NCBI RefSeq assembly: GCF_004357985.1
Contig: NZ_SMTF01000003.1
Span: 62,001-126,000, forward strand
Length of the DNA stretch: 64,000 bases
Source of the DNA: Luteimonas aestuarii
GTDB lineage: Bacteria > Pseudomonadota > Gammaproteobacteria > Xanthomonadales > Xanthomonadaceae
Direction of reading: 5' to 3'
The notes beneath the pieces are model-generated. The model had not been told where the DNA came from. It worked only from the letters and a program-made list of their open reading frames with translations, and made no database searches. The first letter of the stretch is position 1. Every line of letters begins with the position of its first letter. Shown piece by piece: positions 26,250 through 35,711 of this stretch. Position numbers and translations under genes: made by a program.

Positions 26250-27593
26250 CTACCGCTCGAACAACGCAATCGACTCCACGTGCGCCGTTTGCGGGAACAT
26301 GTCCATCACCCCCGCGCTCACCAGCTTCCAGCCCTGGTCGTTCACCAGATGCCCCGCATCGCGCGCCAGCGATGCCGGGTGGCAGCTGACGTAGACGATC
26401 CGGCCAAAGCGCTCCAGCGGCAGCTGTTTCAGCACTTCGATCGCGCCGGAGCGCGGCGGGTCCAGCAGCAGCTTGTCGAAGCCCTGGCGCATCCACGGCG
26501 TGCCGCGCTGGTCCTTGGTGAGGTCGGCGGCATGGAACTGCACGTTCGCCAGTCCGTTGCGTTCGGCATTCTCGCGTGCGCGCGCCACCAGTCCGGCCTC
26601 TCCCTCCACGCCTACCACCCCGGTGGCGACGCGCGCCAGCGGCAGGGTGAAATTGCCCAATCCGCAGAACAGGTCCAGCACGCGCTCGCCCGGCTGCACG
26701 TCGAGCAGTTCCAGCGTGCGCTCGATCATCTTTTCGTTGAGCGAGGCGTTGACCTGGATGAAGTCCAGCGGGCGGAAGCCGAAGGTGATGTTCCAGGGCT
26801 CGAGGCGGAACGACAGCGCAGGTGCCTCCGGCCACAGTGCGCGCACAGAATCGACACCGCCGGGCTGCAGGAAGATCGCGAAGCGATGCCGCTCGCCGAA
26901 GGCCTGCAACGCGGCAAGGTCCGCATCGGACAGCGGCTGCAGGTGCCGGAACACCAGCGCCACGCCATCGAATGCCTCGGTGGCGTCGCCAACGACGAAT
27001 TCGATCTGCGGGATCTCGCGCCGCGCCTCTAGCCCATCGACCAGCGCCGAGAGCGCGGGGATGGCGGCGCCGATCGCCGGCACAACCGTATGGCATTCGG
27101 ACAGGTCGGCGACGAACCGCGGATCGCGCTCGCGGAAACCCACCAGGGTCTTGTCCTTCTTCTCCACCCGCCGCACCGAGAACCGGCCCTTGCGGCGATA
27201 CCCCCACGCATCCCCGGTCAGCGGCGGGAGCACCGTGGCAGGCGCGACATGGCCGATGCGCTCGAAGTTGTCCAGCAGCACGCGCTGTTTGGCGAGTATC
27301 TGCTGGCCGGTCTCCAGGTGCTGCAGGGCGCAGCCGCCGCAGACACCGAAATGCGCGCAACACGGCTGCACCCGGTGCGGCGACGGCTGCAGCACCTCGA
27401 CAGCCTCGCCCTCGTCGAAATGCCGCGACCGCGCCGTCTGCTTCACCATCACCTGTTCGCCCGGGAGCGCGCCGGCGATGAACACGGTCTTGCCTGCGCT
27501 GGCATGGCCGGCCTCGCGGCGGGCGACGCCACGGCCGTCGTGGCTCAGATCGAGGATGTCGGCGGGGAACGGGGTCTGGTCGATGCGGGCCAC
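26250..27593 (-). CDS. rlmD: 23S rRNA (uracil-1939-C5)-methyltransferase RlmD
   Basis: RlmD methylates U1939 of 23S rRNA. The 447-residue protein has an N-terminal TRAM domain (IDLSHDG-like DILDLSHDGRGVA), iron-sulfur cysteines (CCAHFGVCGGC and SECHTV), SAM motif LDLFCGLGNFTLPLAR, DPPRSG and the catalytic Cys in YVSCHPASLARD. A GTG at 27593 (V-ARIDQTPFP) is taken as the start, because no in-frame ATG lies close to the conserved N-terminus and the frame further up has no conservation. It is transcribed away from the response-regulator gene; the 129-bp gap should hold both promoters. Confidence 0.95.
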   Translation of the reverse strand: MARIDQTPFPADILDLSHDGRGVARREAGHASAGKTVFIAGALPGEQVMVKQTARSRHFDEGEAVEVLQPSPHRVQPCCAHFGVCGGCALQHLETGQQILAKQRVLLDNFERIGHVAPATVLPPLTGDAWGYRRKGRFSVRRVEKKDKTLVGFRERDPRFVADLSECHTVVPAIGAAIPALSALVDGLEARREIPQIEFVVGDATEAFDGVALVFRHLQPLSDADLAALQAFGERHRFAIFLQPGGVDSVRALWPEAPALSFRLEPWNITFGFRPLDFIQVNASLNEKMIERTLELLDVQPGERVLDLFCGLGNFTLPLARVATGVVGVEGEAGLVARARENAERNGLANVQFHAADLTKDQRGTPWMRQGFDKLLLDPPRSGAIEVLKQLPLERFGRIVYVSCHPASLARDAGHLVNDQGWKLVSAGVMDMFPQTAHVESIALFER

Positions 27594-27722
27594 GTGGCGA
27601 AGGCTGCGTACGGAAAGAGGGCATTGTCGCAGAACCGCGCCAGCGGCCCTCTGGCTGCGACCACCCTGCATTCCAGCGCGCGCCGCACTACCATGCGGCC
27701 AGAGTCGCGAGGGAGTTGCACG

Positions 27723-28445
27723 ATGCCACCAGGCCCCACGCCCGCCAGGCTGCTGCTGGTCGAAGACGATGCGACCAGTCGGGCGTTCCTTGTCGCCGCC
27801 AGCGAAGCCCTGCCCGCGACGGTCGATGCGGCAAGCAGCGTGTCGGAAGCGCTCGCGATCGCCGCCGCCCGTGACCACGACCTCTGGCTGATCGACGCCC
27901 ACCTGCCCGATGGCAGCGGCGCCGAACTGCTTTCCATGCTGCGTGCGCGCGGACTGCACGCCCCCGCACTGGCGCACACCGCGACCCGCGACGAAGACAC
28001 GATCGGCACGCTGCGCGCGGCAGGTTTCGATGGCGTGGTCTGCAAACCCCTTCCCGCCGACGCCTGGCGCGACGCCCTGCGCCAGGCGCTGCGGGGCGAA
28101 GCCGCGACCTCCCGCACGCCGCCCGGGGACACGACCGCAACCGTGCGCCCGGTCTGGGACGATGCCGCCGCGCTGGCTGCGATGAACGGCAACGCCGCGC
28201 ACGTCGATGCGCTGCGCGCGCTGTTCCTGGCCGAGTTGCCGGCACTGGCCGGGACCTTGTCCGCGGCCTCCGCGGCAGGCGACCCGCACGCGGTGCTGGC
28301 GACGCTGCACAAGCTGCGCGCCAGCTGCGGCTTCGTTGGTGCGGCGCGCGTGGATGCCGCGGCGCAGGCCTTGCGCGCATCGCCGGCTTCAGCGCCGATG
28401 ATGGCAGCGCTGGCGCAGGCGATTCAGGAGACGCTGTCGTCCTGA
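27723..28445 (+). CDS. Response regulator with C-terminal Hpt domain
   Basis: A 240-residue protein with a receiver domain (about 8-125) and a histidine phosphotransfer domain (about 145-240). The receiver has the acidic pair Glu14-Asp15-Asp16, phospho-acceptor Asp58 (LIDAHLPDG), Thr at AHTAT and Lys108. The Hpt part has His196 in [13 protein letters not shown]. Such fusions relay phosphate in hybrid-kinase phosphorelays; the cognate kinase is not in the window. No output domain is present. The 3' end overlaps the convergent recO by 22 bp, so the two transcripts must run into each other. Confidence 0.92.
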   Translation: MPPGPTPARLLLVEDDATSRAFLVAASEALPATVDAASSVSEALAIAAARDHDLWLIDAHLPDGSGAELLSMLRARGLHAPALAHTATRDEDTIGTLRAAGFDGVVCKPLPADAWRDALRQALRGEAATSRTPPGDTTATVRPVWDDAAALAAMNGNAAHVDALRALFLAELPALAGTLSAASAAGDPHAVLATLHKLRASCGFVGAARVDAAAQALRASPASAPMMAALAQAIQETLSS

Positions 28446-29170
28446 TCGTCCGCGCGCTCCGGTCGCGCCAGCCCGGCCACCAGTTCCCACGACTTCAACC
28501 CGCGCCCGCCCAGGTGGTGCGACACCACTTCGCGCATGACCCTGCGCAATCCGGCGAGGTCCGCGGCCGCCGGCATCTCGTCGTTCGCCAGGGCCACCAG
28601 CCCGCGCCCGCTGGCACCGCGCGCATCGCCGCTGCGCTCGCTGCGCACGCGGCGGGGTCCATGTTCCGGATCGAGGCGGTAATGCCCGGCGGGATCGATC
28701 GTCTCGCCATCACCGTCGCAGGACAGGTCGAAGCCGACGCCGAGCGCCTGCAGCAGGTCGCGTTCGAAGCGACGCAGCGTCCACGCCACGCCACTGCCGG
28801 CGCGCAAGCGTGCGCGCACCTGGCCGTACAGCGCGTACAGATCCGGTTGCGGATCCTGGCGGGGCGCCAGCCGGACCATCAGTTCGTTGACGTAAAAGCC
28901 GGCGAGCATCGCATCGCCGGTCAGCCTTGGAGCGGCATCAAGGGCCTCCGCGCCATTGAGGTGCGCCATTTCGCCGCGCTGCACAGCGTCGAAACGGATG
29001 TGCTGCAGCGGCTGCAGCGCAGCGCGCAGCACGTGCCGCTTCGGCCCCAGCACGCCGCGCGCGACCAGGCCGATGCGGCCGTGGGATTCGCTCAACGCCT
29101 CCAGCAGCAGGCTGGTCTCGCGCCACGGCCGCGCGTGCAGCACATAGGCGCGTTCACCGGCGTAGCGCAT
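28424..29170 (-). CDS. recO: DNA repair protein RecO
   Basis: RecO anneals DNA and loads RecA with RecR and RecF. The 248-residue protein has the N-terminal OB-fold ([20 protein letters not shown], then [14 protein letters not shown]) and a helical C-terminal region. The four-cysteine zinc site of some RecO proteins is absent. It ends the lepA-lepB-DUF4845-rnc-era-recO block, 12 bp after era, and overlaps the response-regulator gene tail to tail. recR, its partner, is at 60925. Confidence 0.96.
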   Translation of the reverse strand: MRYAGERAYVLHARPWRETSLLLEALSESHGRIGLVARGVLGPKRHVLRAALQPLQHIRFDAVQRGEMAHLNGAEALDAAPRLTGDAMLAGFYVNELMVRLAPRQDPQPDLYALYGQVRARLRAGSGVAWTLRRFERDLLQALGVGFDLSCDGDGETIDPAGHYRLDPEHGPRRVRSERSGDARGASGRGLVALANDEMPAAADLAGLRRVMREVVSHHLGGRGLKSWELVAGLARPERADDQDDSVS

Positions 29171-29182
29171 GGGGTCGCCGCG

Positions 29183-30094
29183 TCAGCCGTCGTAGCCCAG
29201 CGTGCGCAGGGCCGCTTCGTCGTCGCTCCAGCCCGCGCGCACCCGCACCCAGGTCTGCAGGAACACCTTGGCGTCGAACAGGCGCTCCATGTGCTGGCGC
29301 GCCTTGGCGCCGATGTCCTTCAGCCGCGCCCCGCCCTTTCCGATCACGATGGCCTTCTGGCCTTCGCGCTCGACCCAGATCACCGCACCGATGCGATACA
29401 TCACGCCGGCGGTGGGCGACGGTTCCTCGACGAAGGATTCGATCTCGACCGTGGTCGCATACGGCAGCTCCGCGCCCAGCTGGCGCATCAACTGTTCGCG
29501 CACCAGTTCGCCGGCGAGGAAGCGCTGGCTGCGGTCGGTGATCTCGTCCTCGCCGTACAGCACCGCCTGCTCGGGAACCAACGGCAACAGCGTCGCCACC
29601 AGGTCGTCCAGCCCCACGCGCTTGAGTGCGGACACCGGGTGCACCGCCGCGAACTCGCGCCCGTCCACCACCTGCTGCAGGAACGGCAGCAGCGCGGTCT
29701 TGTCCTTGAAGCGGTCGACCTGGTTGACGGCCAGCACCACCGGCACGCCGGCTTCGCGCAGCGTGTCGTAGGCCAGTGTGTCCTCCTCGTCCCAGCGGCC
29801 CGCCTCGACCACCAGCACCGCGGCATCCACGCCCTCCAGCGCGCCGCGCGCCGCCCGGTTCATCATCCGGTTCATCGCCTTCTTCTGCTCGCGATGGATA
29901 CCGGGCGTATCGACCAGCACCAGCTGTCCTTCCGGGAAGGAGGCGATGCCCAGCAGCCGGTGCCGCGTGGTCTGCGGCCGGTTGGACACGATGCTGACGC
30001 GCGCCCCGACCAGCGCATTGACCAGGGTGGACTTGCCGACGTTGGGACGGCCGATGACGGCGACGTGGCCGGCGCGATGGGCGTTTGAAGTCAT
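29183..30094 (-). CDS. era: GTPase Era
   Basis: Era is an essential GTPase that binds the 3' end of 16S rRNA during 30S assembly. The 303-residue protein has G1 [12 protein letters not shown], the switch [11 protein letters not shown]3 DTPGIH, G4 NQVD and a C-terminal KH domain with [13 protein letters not shown]. The ATG at 30094 is chosen from [20 protein letters not shown]. The 91 bp to rnc contain a long inverted repeat (30104-30189) in the transcribed spacer. Confidence 0.97.
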   Translation of the reverse strand: MTSNAHRAGHVAVIGRPNVGKSTLVNALVGARVSIVSNRPQTTRHRLLGIASFPEGQLVLVDTPGIHREQKKAMNRMMNRAARGALEGVDAAVLVVEAGRWDEEDTLAYDTLREAGVPVVLAVNQVDRFKDKTALLPFLQQVVDGREFAAVHPVSALKRVGLDDLVATLLPLVPEQAVLYGEDEITDRSQRFLAGELVREQLMRQLGAELPYATTVEIESFVEEPSPTAGVMYRIGAVIWVEREGQKAIVIGKGGARLKDIGAKARQHMERLFDAKVFLQTWVRVRAGWSDDEAALRTLGYDG

Positions 30095-30103
30095 GCGTGC
30101 ATT

Positions 30104-30126
30104 GTAGGGCGGGCCCTGGCCCGCCG
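30104..30126 (+). repeat. Dispersed palindrome, GGGCGGGCCCTGGCCCGCC family, copy 1
   Basis: GTAGGGCGGGCCCTGGCCCG continues with CCG. It is self-complementary (GGCGGGCC-CT-GGCCCGCC) and is matched by an exact inverted copy at 30167-30189. The two could form a 23-bp stem in the rnc-era spacer. Confidence 0.85.
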
Positions 30127-30166
30127 CTCGATCCGTTCCCCATCGCGACGGCGCGCCAGGTCGCAA

Positions 30167-30189
30167 CGGCGGGCCAGGGCCCGCCCTAC
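30167..30189 (-). repeat. Dispersed palindrome, copy 2, inverted
   Basis: Exact 23-base reverse complement of copy 1, 40 bp away. It overlaps the last codons and stop of rnc (30186-30189). Confidence 0.85.
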
Positions 30190-30860
30190 GCGTCCAGTTG
30201 CGCCAGGACCGCCTCGGCTGCCTGCTGCTCGGCCGCGCGCCTCGAGCCGCCTTCGCCTTCGGCCGACAACGGCGGCTGGGACAGCGTGCAACGCACGCGG
30301 AACGCCTTGGCGTGATCCTCGCCGCCCTCCCACGCCAGCTCGTATTGCGGCAGCGGCGCCTGCCGCGCCTGCAGCCATTCCTGCAGCCGGGTCTTGGCGT
30401 CCTTGCCCACCTTCGCCGGATGCAGGGCTTCGATCAGGGGTCCGAACCACGGCCGCACCACGTCGCGGCAGGCTTCGAAGCCGGCGTCGAGATAGATGGC
30501 ACCCACCACGGCTTCCAGCGCATCGGACAGGATCGAGTCGCGACGATGGCCGCCGGACTTCATTTCCCCGGGCCCCAGGGTAAGCCGCGCGCCGAGTTCG
30601 AAGCCTCGCGCCAGCGTGGCCAGCGAGGACTCGCGCACCAGTTCGGCCCGCGCCCGGGTCAACACGCCCTCGTCGGCTTTCGGCCAGCACACGTACAGCG
30701 CTTCGGCCGCGAACAGGCCGAGCAGCGCGTCACCCAGGAATTCCAACCGCTCGTTGTGCGGCGTGCCCGCACTGCGGTGGGTCAGCGCCTGTGCCAGAAG
30801 CGCGGGGTCGCGGAACCGATGCGGTCCAAAGGCCGCATCGCCAAGGACATCAATCGGCAT
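30186..30860 (-). CDS. rnc: Ribonuclease III
   Basis: RNase III cuts double-stranded RNA in rRNA and mRNA processing. The 224-residue protein has the signature [14 protein letters not shown] with catalytic Glu and Asp, a second acidic site [16 protein letters not shown] and a C-terminal dsRNA-binding domain ([20 protein letters not shown], ending [15 protein letters not shown]). The start ATG 30860 overlaps the DUF4845 stop by 11 bp. An upstream start at 30908 would double the overlap and adds no conserved residues. Confidence 0.96.
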   Translation of the reverse strand: MPIDVLGDAAFGPHRFRDPALLAQALTHRSAGTPHNERLEFLGDALLGLFAAEALYVCWPKADEGVLTRARAELVRESSLATLARGFELGARLTLGPGEMKSGGHRRDSILSDALEAVVGAIYLDAGFEACRDVVRPWFGPLIEALHPAKVGKDAKTRLQEWLQARQAPLPQYELAWEGGEDHAKAFRVRCTLSQPPLSAEGEGGSRRAAEQQAAEAVLAQLDA

Positions 30861-31248
30861 TTCCCGAGCGGGACAGGTTCTGCACGGCGCCGAACTTCCC
30901 GATGACATCGAGGTTCGCGATCATCGGCCTGCGGACCTCGTATTGCACGGTCATCACCCAGCCAGCGTCGCCCCGCTCGATCTTGATGTGTTCCTTCTTG
31001 ATGTTCTGGGCGTAGCTCATGTCGAGCCGTCGCAGGAACATCTGCTGGATGCGCGCGGGATCGGTGGTGGCGATCCCCGGTTCGTTCGCGAGCCCCTTCA
31101 ATGCGGTCTTCACCGCGTAGTACTCCTGGTACATCGGGAACAGCTTGAATCCGATGTAAGCAAACACCCCCACCACCGCCATGACGATGATGAACCCGAG
31201 CAGGGTGATACCCCGCTGCCGCCTGGCGATGCCGCCGTGGATATTCAT
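30850..31248 (-). CDS. DUF4845 pilin-like membrane protein
   Basis: A 132-residue DUF4845 protein. The N-terminus [20 protein letters not shown] carries a basic segment and a prepilin-like [10 protein letters not shown] followed by a hydrophobic span ([19 protein letters not shown], about 19-37). The rest is a small soluble domain. The family is found almost only between lepB and rnc in gammaproteobacteria and has no established function. Type IV pilin-like cleavage is possible, but the residue five positions after the Gly is Gly rather than Glu. GGGGATCAATCC just upstream supports the ATG at 31248. Confidence 0.9.
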   Translation of the reverse strand: MNIHGGIARRQRGITLLGFIIVMAVVGVFAYIGFKLFPMYQEYYAVKTALKGLANEPGIATTDPARIQQMFLRRLDMSYAQNIKKEHIKIERGDAGWVMTVQYEVRRPMIANLDVIGKFGAVQNLSRSGNAD

Positions 31249-31289
31249 GGATTGATCCCCTGCGTCCGTAATTGCCACCCGTCGGGCGG

Positions 31290-32081
31290 CTACTGGATAC
31301 CCTTGCCGATCCTACTCCAGTCCACCCACCCCGGCGCACTGCTGTCGAAATTCATCCACACCAGGAACGCCTTGCCGCGGAGCTGGCTTTCCGGGAGGGT
31401 ACCCCAAAACCGGCTGTCGTCACTGCGGTCCCGGTTGTCGCCCATCACGAAATAGTGGCCTTCGGGCACGCGCCATTCGCCCTGCCCCCGCGGGTCGTGG
31501 ACGCCGGTGCTCTCGAGCACGTCATGGGGCCGGTCGCCCAGCGCTTCCCGCAGCACCGCCACCCCGGTCATGTCGCGGCCGCGACCACGGCCTTCGTACT
31601 GTCCCAGCAGCTGGTAATCCAGTCGCTCGCCATTGATGTAGAGCGTGTCGCCCTCGAAGGCGACCAGGTCGCCCGGCAGGCCGACCACGCGCTTGATCCA
31701 GTCCTGGTCGGGATGATGGGGCGGCCGGAACACCGCCACGTCGCCGCGTTGCGGTTCGCCCAGCGCGATGACCTTGCGGTTGTTGATCGGCAGGCGGATG
31801 CCGTAGGTGAACTTGTTGACCAGGATGAAGTCGCCGATCAGCAGCGTCGGCATCATCGAACTGGACGGGATGCGGAACGGTTCGGCCACGAAACTGCGCA
31901 GGATCAGGACCACGAACAGTACCGGGAAGAACGCGCGGGCGTAGTCGACGACCAGCGGCTCCTTCTCCTCCAACAGGCCCGCCGCTTCTCGGCGGCGCCT
32001 GGCGAACAGCAGGCGGTCGAGCAGCCAGATGATGCCGGTGGCGAAGGTCAGCACGACCAGCGCGATTTCAAACCATTTCAT
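31290..32081 (-). CDS. lepB: Signal peptidase I
   Basis: LepB removes signal peptides from exported proteins at the inner membrane. The 263-residue protein has two membrane spans (FEIALVVLTFATGIIWLLDR, about 4-23; AFFPVLFVVLILRSFV, about 51-66), the catalytic Ser in IPSSSMMPTLLIGD, the general-base Lys in DWIKRVVGLPGD and the C-terminal box GHYFVMGDNRDRSDDSRFWG. The ATG at 32081 begins MKWFEIALVV. It follows lepA by 44 bp. Confidence 0.97.
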   Translation of the reverse strand: MKWFEIALVVLTFATGIIWLLDRLLFARRRREAAGLLEEKEPLVVDYARAFFPVLFVVLILRSFVAEPFRIPSSSMMPTLLIGDFILVNKFTYGIRLPINNRKVIALGEPQRGDVAVFRPPHHPDQDWIKRVVGLPGDLVAFEGDTLYINGERLDYQLLGQYEGRGRGRDMTGVAVLREALGDRPHDVLESTGVHDPRGQGEWRVPEGHYFVMGDNRDRSDDSRFWGTLPESQLRGKAFLVWMNFDSSAPGWVDWSRIGKGIQ

Positions 32082-32125
32082 GCGGGTTCCTTCGGAATGC
32101 GTCGGCCGGACCGGAGTCCACGCCC

Positions 32126-33934
32126 TTAATCCTTGCCCGTACTCAACACCGCGAGGAAGGCTTCCTGCGGGATCTCGACGCGGCCGACCTGCTTCATCCG
32201 CTTCTTGCCCTCTTTCTGCTTCTCGAGGAGCTTCTTCTTGCGGCTGATGTCGCCACCATAGCACTTGGCCAGCACGTTCTTGCGCAGCGCCTTGACCGTG
32301 GTGCGGGCGATGATCTGCGAGCCGATGGCGGCCTGGATCGCCACGTCGAACTGCTGGCGCGGGATCAGGTCCTTCATCTTTTCGGTCAGCTCGCGGCCGC
32401 GCCGGTCGGCATGGCTGCGGTGCACGATGATGCTCAGCGCGTCGACCTTGTCGCCGTTGATCAGCGTGTCCACGCGCACGAACGGGCCGGCGTCGAAGCG
32501 CAGGAAGTGGTAGTCCAGCGAGGCATAGCCGCGGCTGACCGACTTCAGCTTGTCGAAGAAGTCCAGCACCACCTCGGCCATCGGCAGCTCGTAGCTGATC
32601 TGCACCTGGCTGGCCAGGTACTGGATGCCGATCTGCGCACCGCGCTTTTCCTCGCACAGCTTGATGATGTTGCCGATGTATTCCTCGGGCGTGAGGATGT
32701 TGGCACGGATGATCGGCTCGCGCACTTCCTCGATCTGGTTCGCGGGCGGCAGCTTGGCCGGATTGTCCAGCGGCAGCACTTCGCCATCGGTGCGCAGCAC
32801 CTCGTAGACCACGGTCGGCGCGGTGCTGATCAGGTCGAGGTCGTACTCGCGCTCCAGCCGTTCCTGCACGATTTCCATGTGCAGCATGCCGAGGAAGCCG
32901 CAGCGGAAACCGAAGCCCATCGCCTCGGAGCTTTCCGGTTCGAAGCGCAGGGCGGCATCGTTGAGCCGCAGTTTTTCCAGCGCCTCGCGCAGGTCCGGGT
33001 AGTCCTCGGCATTGACCGGGAACAGGCCGGCGAACACGCGCGGCTGCATTTCCTGGAAGCCGGGCAGCGGCTTGGGCGCGGGATCGCCGGCGAGGGTCAG
33101 CGTGTCGCCGACCGGCGCGCCGTGCACGTCCTTGATCGACGCGGTGATCCAGCCCACCTCGCCCGCGCCCAGCTTCTTCAGCTCCTTGCGCTTGGGCGTG
33201 AACACGCCGACCTTGTCGACTTCATGCGTGCGCCCGGTCGACATCACCAGGATCTTGCTCTTAGGCGCGATCTCGCCCTGCATCACCCGCACCAGCGAGA
33301 CCACGCCCAGGTAATTGTCGAACCACGAGTCGATGATCAGCGCCTGCAGCTTGTCGGTGTCGCGCGGCCGTGGCGGCGGGATGCGCTGGACGATGGCTTC
33401 CAGCACGTCGCGCACGTTCAGGCCGGTCTTGGCGCTGACCGCGATGGCGTCCTCGGCGTCGATGCCGATCACCGCCTCGATCTCGGCCTTGGCCTTGTCG
33501 ATGTCGGCCGTGGGCAGGTCGATCTTGTTGAGCACCGGCACCACTTCCAGCCCCTGCTCGACCGCGGTGTAGCAGTTGGCGACCGACTGTGCCTCCACGC
33601 CCTGCGCGGCATCGACCACCAGCAGCGCGCCCTCGCATGCGGCCAGCGAGCGGCTGACTTCGTAGGAGAAGTCGACGTGGCCGGGCGTGTCGATGAAGTT
33701 GAGCTGGTAGGTCTGCCCGTCCAGCGCCACGTAGGGCAGCGACACGGACTGGGCCTTGATGGTGATGCCGCGCTCGCGCTCGATCGGGTTCGAGTCGAGC
33801 ACCTGCGCCTCCATCTCGCGCGCCTCGAGGCCGCCGCACAGCTGGATGATGCGGTCGGCCAGCGTCGACTTGCCGTGGTCGACGTGGGCGATGATGGAGA
33901 AGTTGCGGATCGACCGCATCGGATCGGAAGTCAT
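32126..33934 (-). CDS. lepA: Elongation factor 4 (LepA)
   Basis: LepA is a ribosome-binding GTPase that acts in translation initiation and ribosome biogenesis. The 602-residue protein has G1 [14 protein letters not shown], the switch [11 protein letters not shown]3 DTPGHVDF, G4 NKIDLP, EF-G-like domains and the LepA-specific C-terminal domain ([20 protein letters not shown]). The ATG at 33934 begins [20 protein letters not shown]. The open frame continues upstream through a dispersed repeat, which is not coding. Confidence 0.98.
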   Translation of the reverse strand: MTSDPMRSIRNFSIIAHVDHGKSTLADRIIQLCGGLEAREMEAQVLDSNPIERERGITIKAQSVSLPYVALDGQTYQLNFIDTPGHVDFSYEVSRSLAACEGALLVVDAAQGVEAQSVANCYTAVEQGLEVVPVLNKIDLPTADIDKAKAEIEAVIGIDAEDAIAVSAKTGLNVRDVLEAIVQRIPPPRPRDTDKLQALIIDSWFDNYLGVVSLVRVMQGEIAPKSKILVMSTGRTHEVDKVGVFTPKRKELKKLGAGEVGWITASIKDVHGAPVGDTLTLAGDPAPKPLPGFQEMQPRVFAGLFPVNAEDYPDLREALEKLRLNDAALRFEPESSEAMGFGFRCGFLGMLHMEIVQERLEREYDLDLISTAPTVVYEVLRTDGEVLPLDNPAKLPPANQIEEVREPIIRANILTPEEYIGNIIKLCEEKRGAQIGIQYLASQVQISYELPMAEVVLDFFDKLKSVSRGYASLDYHFLRFDAGPFVRVDTLINGDKVDALSIIVHRSHADRRGRELTEKMKDLIPRQQFDVAIQAAIGSQIIARTTVKALRKNVLAKCYGGDISRKKKLLEKQKEGKKRMKQVGRVEIPQEAFLAVLSTGKD

Positions 33935-33983
33935 GGGCGGCGGTCGGCCGTCATCGGCATTCGGTAAGCCGCGCATTATCGCA

Positions 33984-34005
33984 TAGGGCGGGCCCTGGCC
34001 CGCCG
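33984..34005 (+). repeat. Dispersed palindrome, GGGCGGGCCCTGGCCCGCC family, copy 3
   Basis: TAGGGCGGGCCCTGGCCCGC continues with CG, identical to bases 2-23 of the copy at 30104. It lies in the mucD-lepA spacer, 50 bp upstream of lepA, with no inverted partner nearby. Confidence 0.85.
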
Positions 34006-34069
34006 TCACCACCCCGCCTTCGCCGCACGCGAACCGACAACCGGCCCGCGTGGCGGACATGCAGGCTAC

Positions 34070-35608
34070 TTATTCTCCGTCCCGCGGCGTGACCGCGACG
34101 AACTGCTGGTTGCCGGTACGGTCGCGGACCAGCAGCATCACCGTCTGGCCCTGGCGTACGTCACGCAGCGCGCGGTCCAGCGCCGCCACGCTGCCCACGG
34201 CGGTGCGACCCACGCGCAGGATCACGTCGCCCGGCGACAGTCCGGCGCTGCGGGCGGCCGCGCCATCGACGCGTGCGATGCGCACGCCCTCGCCCGCCTC
34301 CAGCCCCAGCTGCCGTCGCTGCGCAGCCTCGATCTCCTGGCCCACGATGCCCAGCACATTGCTGGCGGCGGGCTCACCTGGCGATGCCGGACGCCCCTGC
34401 TGGCGCGGCCCCGCGGCCGTTGCTTCCTCCAGCTGCGACAGGGTGACGTCGATGTTGCGCTCACGCCCCTCGCGGATCACGCCCAGCCGCACGCGCGTGC
34501 CGGGCGCCTTGGCGCCGATCAGCGGTGGCAGGTCGCTGGACTGGTTGATGGCCACGCCATCCACCGAACGGATCACGTCGCCCGGCTCGATGCCAGCCAG
34601 CTGCGCCGGGCCGCCCGGCAGCACACTGGAGACCAGCGCGCCGCGGGTATCGGGCAAGCCCAGGCCCGTCGCGAACTCGGAGGTGATCGCACCCACCTGT
34701 ACGCCGATCTGGCCGCGACGCACCTCGCCTGTCGTCCGGATCTGCTCCACCACGTTCATCGCCACGTCGATCGGGATCGCGAAGCTCACGCCCATGAAGC
34801 CGCCGGAGTTGCTGAAGATCTGCGAATTGATGCCGATGACCTCGCCGCTGGTGTTGAGCAACGGGCCACCGGAGTTGCCGCGGTTGATCGCGACGTCGGT
34901 CTGGATGAAGGGCACGTAGCGCTGGTCGGCGTAAGGGTTGGCGCGGCCGACCGCGCTGACGATGCCGGCCGTCACCGACTGGTCGAAACCGAACGGCGAG
35001 CCGATCGCCACCGCCCACTGGCCCGGCCGCACCTGCGCGGCATTGCCGGTGCGCAACACCGGCAGGCCGGTGGCCTCGATCTTGAGCACGGCCACGTCCG
35101 ATGGCTGGTCGCTGCCGACCACCTTGGCGGTGAACTCGCGGCGATCGGTCAAGGTGACCTTGACCTCGTCGGCACCATCGATGACGTGGTGGTTGGTCAG
35201 CACATAGCCATCGGCGCTGATCAGGAAGCCCGAGCCCAGCGAGCGACCGCGCGGCGCGCCCGGCGACTGGCCCGGACCGGGCATCTGGAAGCCGGGCCCC
35301 AAGATGCGGCGGAAGATCTCGGGGATCTGCTCATCATCCATGGGCGGTTGGCTACGCTGCGCGGTCCGCGCACCGATGACGGTCTCGATGTTGACCACGG
35401 CCGGCCCGACCTGTTCGACGAGTCGGGTGAAGTCCGGCAGCCCGGTCACCAGCGGCGCGGCGGGAGCTTGGGCGCGGATGGCCGGCTCAGTCAGGGCAGG
35501 CGCGGCCTGCACGGCCTCGGTCTGCGCGGTGGCGGCCGGCAGGATCACGGCGGCCGTGGCGGCAGCAGTCGCCAGGACCAGAACAGCGGCGGGAAGGGCG
35601 GTTTTCAT
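34070..35608 (-). CDS. mucD: Periplasmic serine endoprotease DegP/MucD-like
   Basis: A 512-residue trypsin-like protease with two PDZ domains that degrades misfolded envelope proteins and, as MucD, tunes the sigma-E response. It has a signal peptide (MKTALPAAVLVLATAAATAA...TAQ) and a catalytic triad at LTNHHVIDGA (His), SDVAVLKI (Asp) and GNSGGPLL (Ser). PDZ1 begins about GQIGVQVG and PDZ2 about NVLGIVG. The ATG at 35608 is chosen for its signal peptide. It follows rseA by 103 bp, matching the rpoE-rseA-mucD order. Confidence 0.95.
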   Translation of the reverse strand: MKTALPAAVLVLATAAATAAVILPAATAQTEAVQAAPALTEPAIRAQAPAAPLVTGLPDFTRLVEQVGPAVVNIETVIGARTAQRSQPPMDDEQIPEIFRRILGPGFQMPGPGQSPGAPRGRSLGSGFLISADGYVLTNHHVIDGADEVKVTLTDRREFTAKVVGSDQPSDVAVLKIEATGLPVLRTGNAAQVRPGQWAVAIGSPFGFDQSVTAGIVSAVGRANPYADQRYVPFIQTDVAINRGNSGGPLLNTSGEVIGINSQIFSNSGGFMGVSFAIPIDVAMNVVEQIRTTGEVRRGQIGVQVGAITSEFATGLGLPDTRGALVSSVLPGGPAQLAGIEPGDVIRSVDGVAINQSSDLPPLIGAKAPGTRVRLGVIREGRERNIDVTLSQLEEATAAGPRQQGRPASPGEPAASNVLGIVGQEIEAAQRRQLGLEAGEGVRIARVDGAAARSAGLSPGDVILRVGRTAVGSVAALDRALRDVRQGQTVMLLVRDRTGNQQFVAVTPRDGE

Positions 35609-35711
35609 CGGACGGGCGTCCTCGACGAATGGACTGGGAGGAAGGAACAGTGGCGAGCAACAGGCCGGGCGCAGGCGCGCCCGCGGCCCATTGTCCGTTG
35701 CAGCCTTGCGG

